From Bacteroidales bacterium (GTDB lineage Bacteria; Bacteroidota; Bacteroidia; Bacteroidales; ML635J-15), in NCBI GenBank assembly GCA_007130555.1, contig SLSH01000406.1, positions 1 to 11,913 on the forward strand: a stretch of 11,913 bases of DNA, given 5' to 3'. The translations under genes were made by a program, and so were the position numbers. The notes under the pieces were generated by a model. It saw only the letters and a list, made by a program, of their open reading frames with translations, had not been told where the DNA came from and did not search any database. Positions 1 through 4,785 of the stretch are shown here, piece after piece; position 1 is the stretch's first letter; each line of letters opens with the position of its first letter.

Positions 1-494
1 AATTGTGCTCTGTAAACCATTATAGTTACAGGTATTATGGTAAGTCCTGATGTATTTAATACAAGAAACATTATCATGGCGTTTGAAGCCGTATCTTTTT
101 TCTTGTTAAGTGCCTGAAGTTCTGTCATAGCTTTTAATCCGAGTGGTGTGGCAGCGTTATCAAGTCCTAGCATATTTGCGGCGACATTCATTACCATAGA
201 GCCATGAACGGGATGATTTTTAGGAATTTCGGGAAATAGTCTGTTAAATAAAGGTCCCATTATTCTTGCAAGAATATTTATTGCACCGCCCTTTTCTCCG
301 ATTCTCATAATTCCAAGCCATAAAGTCATAACACCTGTTAAACCTAAGGATATTTCAAATCCCAGTTTAGCTTGGTCGAATGTAGAATTCATTATTTCGG
401 GGAAAACTTCGACATCTCCGAATATAAGAAGTTTTACCAATGCAACTACAAAGGCAACGACAAAAAATCCTATCCAAATATAATTCAGTACCAA
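1..494 (-). CDS. Nucleoside-recognition (SpmA-like) membrane protein, 3' end cut by window edge
   Basis: About 164 codons of an integral inner-membrane protein are visible; the rest lies beyond base 1. The N-terminus reads MVLNYIWIGFFVVAFVV, a first membrane helix, followed by a conserved block containing MRIGEKGGAINILARI, FPEIPKNHPVHGSM, NMLGLDNAATPLGLKAM and a helix ending NTSGLTIIPVTIMVYRAQ. These are hallmarks of the spore maturation protein A / nucleoside-recognition (Gate) family. In Bacteroidota, which do not sporulate, it is usually a roughly 400-residue SpmA-SpmB fusion of unknown transport role. No ATG precedes the conserved N-terminus and an in-frame TAA lies six codons upstream, so I choose TTG at 494-492, which gives the family-like MVLNY start. 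The next ATG (M36) would delete the first helix. Divergent from the AlbA_2 gene. The family call is firm, the start less so. Confidence 0.85.
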   Translation of the reverse strand, partial: MVLNYIWIGFFVVAFVVALVKLLIFGDVEVFPEIMNSTFDQAKLGFEISLGLTGVMTLWLGIMRIGEKGGAINILARIMGPLFNRLFPEIPKNHPVHGSMVMNVAANMLGLDNAATPLGLKAMTELQALNKKKDTASNAMIMFLVLNTSGLTIIPVTIMVYRAQ

Positions 495-596
495 AACGGT
501 AAAACTTTATTTTGATGTAAAACTATAATCTTTAATAAATTATAACAAACATTTAAATTAATATATTTCAACAAAGTAATTAACAATTTATTTTTT

Positions 597-604
597 TATT
601 TTTG
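597..604 (+). promoter_or_regulatory. Bacteroidota -7 promoter element TATTTTTG
   Basis: The eight bases match the Bacteroidota housekeeping sigma consensus TAnnTTTG exactly. I see no convincing TTTG at -33. Only five bases separate the element from the ATG at 610, so transcription would start at or next to the start codon. The tract is T-rich, so a chance match is possible. Confidence 0.45.
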
Positions 605-609
605 CAGTC

Positions 610-1551
610 ATGACTTATCCTGATAAAATATCGTCGGAATATTATCGTGATTTGGTTGATAATAAAAACCGCACTCACGATTCATTGATAATGCTTAAAG
701 GAAGTGAACTTGATTTTTCTCCAAGAAGTTTGACAAAACTTGCAAAAATAATATCCGCACTCGCAAATTCGGGTGGAGGAGATTTAATTTATGGAATTTC
801 GTGTAAATATAACAGAGCCGAAAAAATAGAGCCAGTAAATAATTTTGATAAAAATACCGAATGGTTTTATAACGAAATTCAGTCGCATATTGATAAGCCT
901 GTTAAAGACCTGAGGATTCATATCACTAAAATTAATGAAACAAATTCCGAATGTATCATACATTTTATTATTCCGCCTAATAATGACCAGCCTCACATGT
1001 TTTTTGATAATAAGTATTACAGAATTCAGAAAAATAAGGCTGTTGTTCTTGATGAATCCGAAGTAAGAATGTTATACGGAAAACTAAGTCATTGTGAGTT
1101 GGAGTTTTTGGGAATTTATAATACCAACGGATTGCCCGTATTAACAGGAGGAAAATACAGCAGTATGAGTTTTTATCCGAAAGTATTAATTCGTAACTCC
1201 GGTAATATTGTTGAAAAAGATTATAAAATAGAAATTTCTTTTCCTGCATCTCTTTATGAGGAAAGTTTTCAACCTTTGCAAGCGTTATTTATCAGACATG
1301 AGGGCAGTTATGTCGTTTTCGGGCAAAAAGGTAATTATCCGATTTTTCAGGAAGAAATAAGTACAATGATTGAAGCTAAAATGTCTGTAAATTCAGATAA
1401 TATTGAAACTTTTATTAAAGAATATCTGAATGTTAAACTTTATTTCAGCAACGGAATTAAAAAACACAGCATTAAACTTAGCGAAACACTTACTTATAAC
1501 GGAAAAAAACTCACAAAAGAAGATTTTACAAGAATTAAAGAGTTAGAATGA
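610..1551 (+). CDS. AlbA_2 (Schlafen-type) domain protein, nuclease residues not conserved
   Basis: The 313-residue protein has no signal peptide and is probably cytoplasmic. Residues about 20-155 form an AlbA_2 (Schlafen-like) domain; the diagnostic stretch is KLAKIISALANSGGGDLIYGI at 43-63, corresponding to the family's I.AfaNt.GG.lliGi core. A later segment with DQPHMFFDNKYYRIQKNKA (126-144) matches the usual end of the domain, where a ligand-facing 'yy.R' motif occurs. Residues about 165-300 look like a beta-sandwich of unknown function. Bacterial proteins of this kind are often labelled ATP-binding or transcriptional regulators; nucleic-acid binding is the safer inference. The E....EFK signature that carries the ribonuclease glutamates in animal Schlafens is here HDSLIMLK (23-30), so both glutamates are missing. 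It is followed after 17 bases by tRNA-Arg and may be co-transcribed with it. The ATG at 610 keeps the whole domain; the next ATG is codon 28. Confidence 0.8.
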   Translation: MTYPDKISSEYYRDLVDNKNRTHDSLIMLKGSELDFSPRSLTKLAKIISALANSGGGDLIYGISCKYNRAEKIEPVNNFDKNTEWFYNEIQSHIDKPVKDLRIHITKINETNSECIIHFIIPPNNDQPHMFFDNKYYRIQKNKAVVLDESEVRMLYGKLSHCELEFLGIYNTNGLPVLTGGKYSSMSFYPKVLIRNSGNIVEKDYKIEISFPASLYEESFQPLQALFIRHEGSYVVFGQKGNYPIFQEEISTMIEAKMSVNSDNIETFIKEYLNVKLYFSNGIKKHSIKLSETLTYNGKKLTKEDFTRIKELE

Positions 1552-1568
1552 TAACTATGTAAAATTTT

Positions 1569-1640
1569 GGTCCCATAGTTCAATGGATAGAACAACAGTT
1601 TCCTAAACTGTAGATCCAAGTTCGATTCTTGGTGGGACTA
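1569..1640 (+). tRNA. tRNA-Arg (anticodon CCU)
   Basis: A full 72-base cloverleaf can be folded by hand. Acceptor stem GGTCCCA/TGGGACT, D arm GTTC-AATGGATA-GAAC, anticodon stem ACAGT/ACTGT with loop TTCCTAA giving anticodon CCT, a four-base variable loop AGAT, T stem CCAAG/CTTGG with loop TTCGATT, and discriminator A. It reads AGG arginine codons. U8, A14, G18G19, A21, U33 and the TTCGA of the T loop are all present. The terminal acceptor pair is G1-U72, a wobble. CCA is not encoded. The gene starts directly after an AAAATTTT tract, with no room for a promoter of its own between it and the preceding stop codon other than inside the upstream gene, so read-through from the AlbA_2 gene and RNase P processing are likely. 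Confidence 0.95.
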
Positions 1641-1659
1641 CTTTTATGATAAACTTATA

Positions 1660-2412
1660 TTATTCCGCTTTAATCAACATACCATCTCCTTTGTCCGTAA
1701 ATTCTATAATATCTGGATTGCCGTAATAATATATATTACCGATATGTTTAATAGTACAGTACAGTTCTTCCAAAACTCTTATATGCATGTCGCTTCTTGC
1801 ATCGCTTTCTACTTTTGCAATTTTACTGTTCAGGTTTTGTGCATCAATATGAATTAATGCAGTACTCCATAATGTTAATATATTTGTGTTTCCTTCAAGT
1901 TTTAATACTCCTCCGCATGGAAAATCGTTCCAAAAATAGAATTCATCAACGTTAAGTTTCAGATGAACATCCTGAAGTTTATCTTTTAAAACCAAACCGA
2001 ATTTTTCTCCTGTTATAGTATTTACACTTCGGATTTTACAAGATTTCCCGACATCAATTCTGGAAATATTACTGAAATTTATTGTGAGTGTTATCTTGTT
2101 TTTCTTAGGTTTAGTCCACAAACACATATTTGTGTTTTGTATGCGTAATGTTTTGTTTTCAACAGTATATTTTATTGAAGGAACAAGATTTTCAAATCCG
2201 TTTATTGTAATATAATTAATAGTGTCCTGATTTAAATATACATGGAAAACATCATCAAATACAATTGTGTCAAAATCGGGCAGGGGATATGTTTCAGAAG
2301 TAATATTGCCTGATTTTTGAAAACAATATAATCCTCCTTCTTTATCACAGGAAATTATAGTGAGAACGAACAGAATAATAATGATATATTTTATAATTAT
2401 CTTTGATATCAT
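1660..2412 (-). CDS. Head-GIN domain (DUF2807) lipoprotein
   Basis: The 250-residue protein starts with a lipoprotein signal: lysines, a hydrophobic stretch, then lipobox TIIS-C with the lipidated cysteine at 22. The mature part matches the putative auto-transporter adhesin head-GIN family (DUF2807): FDTIVFDDVFHVYLNQ (48-63) is the typical first strand pair, then ITINGFENLVPSI, a 'tLrI' strand (88-91), ITLTINFSNISRIDV (107-121), and successive short beta strands expected to form a right-handed beta-helix. Members are abundant in Bacteroidota; biochemical roles are unknown. The start overlaps the stop of the upstream barrel gene by four bases (ATGA), so the two are translationally coupled. It would sit in the outer membrane, facing the periplasm or the surface. 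The gene converges on tRNA-Arg with only 19 bases between them and no visible terminator, so read-through would be antisense to the tRNA. Confidence 0.85.
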   Translation of the reverse strand: MISKIIIKYIIIILFVLTIISCDKEGGLYCFQKSGNITSETYPLPDFDTIVFDDVFHVYLNQDTINYITINGFENLVPSIKYTVENKTLRIQNTNMCLWTKPKKNKITLTINFSNISRIDVGKSCKIRSVNTITGEKFGLVLKDKLQDVHLKLNVDEFYFWNDFPCGGVLKLEGNTNILTLWSTALIHIDAQNLNSKIAKVESDARSDMHIRVLEELYCTIKHIGNIYYYGNPDIIEFTDKGDGMLIKAE

Positions 2413-3524
2413 TTTTTTAATTTTTGATTTAGCGTATAACCTACTCCGATTTGCACATGGTCAAGTATATGTATATGACTTTTAAGTGCCAGCATAAGTA
2501 AAACATTATCATTTAATTTCCACTGCATAAAAGATCTGTTATATACAATATTATTATTGATTGTTTCCTTTAATCCGAGATAAACTCCTTGTTGAAGTCC
2601 GAGACTTAATCTGTTGTATGTAAGTTTTAATTCTGCATGAATACCTGTATGCCAAGAGTATTTTTGTAAATAATCATATTCTTTATCTTTCATTACGTTT
2701 TTTACGGAAGAATCATAAAAAAAGTCGGCACCAATTCCTAAGCCGATAATATGAGAAGGTTTATATGATAAATTATATGAAAATGAGCCTGTAATATATT
2801 GATACGGTTCAAAGGTTTTTGTATGTTTCAGTCCTCCCGATAAAAAAAATTGATGTTCCAGCCTTTTTTGATGTTCAGGAATTTCAGGATTATCAAATAG
2901 TGGTTTTCCTTTGGGTAAAAATAAAATAGTATTATTAAAAGTGAGCCAGTTCAAACCTATATTAGGTTCGTTCATATTTATATTTGAAATGTGGCTGAAA
3001 TCAAGAGATTGTTTAAACACAAAAGAATTGGATATATGTGTTTGCCAACCCATTGCAGCTCTGAAGTAAACATTATAATTAGAACCTATGGCAACATTTA
3101 ACCGGTTTTTATGAAAGTCAAATTTTTCGGAAGTATAAGTAAATCCGAGTCCGAGTTTCCAGAAAATATTAATCTTGTTATTTTGCATAAAAGAACTTCC
3201 GGTATATCCGTATATTGTACCTTGTTTTCCGTATATTTCAGGATTTGATAATCCCGAATAAAACAAACTTATGCCTGTTACGGGATATTTATATAATCTT
3301 TGCCAGTAATTTGAGCCGGAAGAATGTTTTTCCAATGATATTTCTGCTCCGTGAATAGGTTCTATGGCTTGTAATGTATTAAACGAATATTCGGGCAGTA
3401 ACCAGCCGTAATGGTAAGAAACACTAATACTTTTATTTTGCCGGAATTTTGATTCAGTTTGTGAAAAACCGGAAATATTTATTACAAATAAAAGTATTAT
3501 GTAAAGAAAAATTCGTTTAATCAT
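2409..3524 (-). CDS. PagL-like acyloxyacyl hydrolase family outer-membrane barrel
   Basis: The 371-residue protein has a Sec signal peptide (residues 1-22, ending ISGFSQ) and alternating beta-strand segments of an outer-membrane barrel. The region 55-200 resembles the Bacteroidota branch of the lipid A 3-O-deacylase (PagL) family: IHGAEISLEKHSSGSNYW (57-74), then YKYPVTGISLFYS (78-90), VAIGSNYNVYF (144-154), and the active-site-like motif HISN at 178-181 followed by PNIGLN (187-192). His178 and Ser180 correspond to the catalytic His-x-Ser of PagL; the glutamate expected 12 residues after the serine is Asn192. Deacylation of lipid A is therefore possible but unproven. The protein is about twice the length of proteobacterial PagL, with an extra C-terminal barrel region (225-371) containing more strands. 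First gene of a two-gene operon with the GIN lipoprotein. A -7-like element lies 44 bases upstream of the ATG. Confidence 0.75.
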   Translation of the reverse strand: MIKRIFLYIILLFVINISGFSQTESKFRQNKSISVSYHYGWLLPEYSFNTLQAIEPIHGAEISLEKHSSGSNYWQRLYKYPVTGISLFYSGLSNPEIYGKQGTIYGYTGSSFMQNNKINIFWKLGLGFTYTSEKFDFHKNRLNVAIGSNYNVYFRAAMGWQTHISNSFVFKQSLDFSHISNINMNEPNIGLNWLTFNNTILFLPKGKPLFDNPEIPEHQKRLEHQFFLSGGLKHTKTFEPYQYITGSFSYNLSYKPSHIIGLGIGADFFYDSSVKNVMKDKEYDYLQKYSWHTGIHAELKLTYNRLSLGLQQGVYLGLKETINNNIVYNRSFMQWKLNDNVLLMLALKSHIHILDHVQIGVGYTLNQKLKK

Positions 3525-3568
3525 ACATTAAAGGTTCAAAAATCATAATTAAAAAGAAAAACCCAATG

Positions 3569-3576
3569 CAAATCTA
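3569..3576 (-). promoter_or_regulatory. Bacteroidota -7 promoter element TAGATTTG, PagL-like/GIN operon
   Basis: An exact TAnnTTTG match lies 44 bases before the ATG of the PagL-like gene. The nearest upstream TTTG is 25 bases away, slightly beyond the usual spacing of about 17-23, so the -33 box is uncertain. It lies downstream of the gap terminator, as expected for an independent operon promoter. Confidence 0.5.
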
Positions 3577-3621
3577 AATATTTATATTTAAGAACGGAAA
3601 ACAAAAGTTTAATTTTCGGAT

Positions 3622-3649
3622 AAAAAAAAGCGGAAAAGGATTCCGCTTT
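3622..3649 (-). terminator. Intrinsic terminator of gap
   Basis: Read on the minus strand, AAAGCGGAA and TTCCGCTTT form a perfect nine-base-pair stem around a five-base loop, followed by a run of eight T in total. It lies about 30 bases after the gap stop codon and separates gap from the PagL-like operon. Confidence 0.9.
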
Positions 3650-3676
3650 ATAAACTATTTTATCCGGAATATTTTT

Positions 3677-4681
3677 TTACATTAATTTTTTAGCAAGCTC
3701 AACAACTCTGCAGGAATATCCCCATTCGTTATCATACCATGCAAGAGTTTTAACCATATTTCCTATTATCATAGTACAGCCTGCATCAAATATTGCAGAG
3801 TATGGGCTATGAATACAGTCAACAGATACGATAGGTTCTTCGGTGTATTGTAAGATGCCTTTCATTGGTCCTTCGGCAGCTTTTTTTATTGCTTGATTTA
3901 CTTGTTCTATAGTAACATCTGTTTTAAGTGTTGTAACTAAATCGACACAAGAACCTGTAGGAGTAGGGACTCTTATTGCCATTCCGTCAAGTTTGCCGCT
4001 TAATTCGGGTAGTACTTTTCCGACAGCTTTAGCGGCGCCTGTGGTTGTAGGAATTTGCGAAACAGCACAAGAACGTGCTCTCCTTAAGTCTGAATGAGGT
4101 CCGTCAAGTATAATCTGGTCATTAGTATATGAATGAATAGTAGTCATAAATCCTGTTTCAATACCGAAATTATCATTCAATACTTTTGCTACCGGAGCAA
4201 GGCAATTTGTTGTACAAGATGCATTTGAAACGCATTGTAAATCGGGTGTAATAACATGGTCATTTACTCCCAGCACAATCATTGCATCAACTTCATCTTT
4301 TGAAGGTACACATAAAATTACTTTTTTTGCTCCGTTTTTGATATGGTCTCCATATCCACCTTTTGCGGACTCTCTGGAACGAAATACTCCTGTTGCTTCA
4401 ATAACAACATCGGGTTTGGTTTCCCATGAAATATTTGCAGGGCTTCGTTCGGAACTTACCCTGAATTTTCTGTTTTCGACAATAAGATATTCATTATCAT
4501 AACTGATAGCTCTGTCAAAGATTCCCTGCGTTGAATCGTATTTTAATAAATGAGCAAGAGTTTTTGTATCGGTTAAATCATTAATACCGACAATTTCAAT
4601 ATCTTTATGGTCAAATGCGATTTTAAATGCATTTCTTCCGATTCTGCCAAATCCATTAATAGCTAATTTTATTTTAGTCAT
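3677..4681 (-). CDS. gap: Type I glyceraldehyde-3-phosphate dehydrogenase
   Basis: This 334-residue, full-length enzyme catalyses the NAD(P)-dependent, phosphate-dependent oxidation of glyceraldehyde 3-phosphate to 1,3-bisphosphoglycerate in glycolysis, and the reverse in gluconeogenesis, in the cytoplasm. The Rossmann motif is INGFGRIGR (8-16); the catalytic motif ASCTTNCLAP places the nucleophile at Cys156, with general base His183 in TIHSYTNDQ. PTTTGAAKAVG (211-221), RVPTPTGS (237-244) and the C-terminal WYDNEWGYSCR (315-325) are also typical. The acidic Asp35 in GINDLTD fits NAD use. The usual Leu-Pro pair near NAD is replaced by Gly194-Pro195 (LDGPHSDLRRAR), so coenzyme preference is not certain. 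Transcribed alone: a terminator lies on each side and a -7 element 48 bases upstream. Confidence 0.97.
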   Translation of the reverse strand: MTKIKLAINGFGRIGRNAFKIAFDHKDIEIVGINDLTDTKTLAHLLKYDSTQGIFDRAISYDNEYLIVENRKFRVSSERSPANISWETKPDVVIEATGVFRSRESAKGGYGDHIKNGAKKVILCVPSKDEVDAMIVLGVNDHVITPDLQCVSNASCTTNCLAPVAKVLNDNFGIETGFMTTIHSYTNDQIILDGPHSDLRRARSCAVSQIPTTTGAAKAVGKVLPELSGKLDGMAIRVPTPTGSCVDLVTTLKTDVTIEQVNQAIKKAAEGPMKGILQYTEEPIVSVDCIHSPYSAIFDAGCTMIIGNMVKTLAWYDNEWGYSCRVVELAKKLM

Positions 4682-4729
4682 ATTACAAATTTTTTAAAGT
4701 GGTTAATAATTAATAATTAAATAAATATG

Positions 4730-4737
4730 CAAATATA
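4730..4737 (-). promoter_or_regulatory. Bacteroidota -7 promoter element TATATTTG of gap
   Basis: An exact TAnnTTTG match 48 bases upstream of the gap ATG. It begins at the last T of the terminator serving the preceding gene, so the -33 position would fall inside that terminator hairpin, where no TTTG is seen. Confidence 0.55.
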
Positions 4738-4764
4738 AAAAAAAGCCCCGATAATCGAGGCTTT
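4737..4764 (-). terminator. Intrinsic terminator of the BNR-repeat gene
   Basis: On the minus strand AAAGCCTCGA and TCGGGGCTTT form a ten-pair stem with one T-G wobble and a three-base loop, followed by a T run. It starts about 20 bases past the stop of the 990-residue gene and ends where the gap -7 element starts. Confidence 0.9.
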
Positions 4765-4785
4765 TATTTTAAATAATTTTAAATG

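Noticed and set aside
784..1249. Open frames of 70 and 90 codons antisense to the AlbA_2 gene
   Set aside because: They overlap a well-supported coding frame, show no domain or signal, and their composition is that of reverse-strand AT-rich coding DNA.
1569..1660. tRNA-Arg as an integration (att) site for a mobile element
   Set aside because: I see no repeat of the tRNA 3' end elsewhere in the window and no integrase; the neighbours on both sides look chromosomal.
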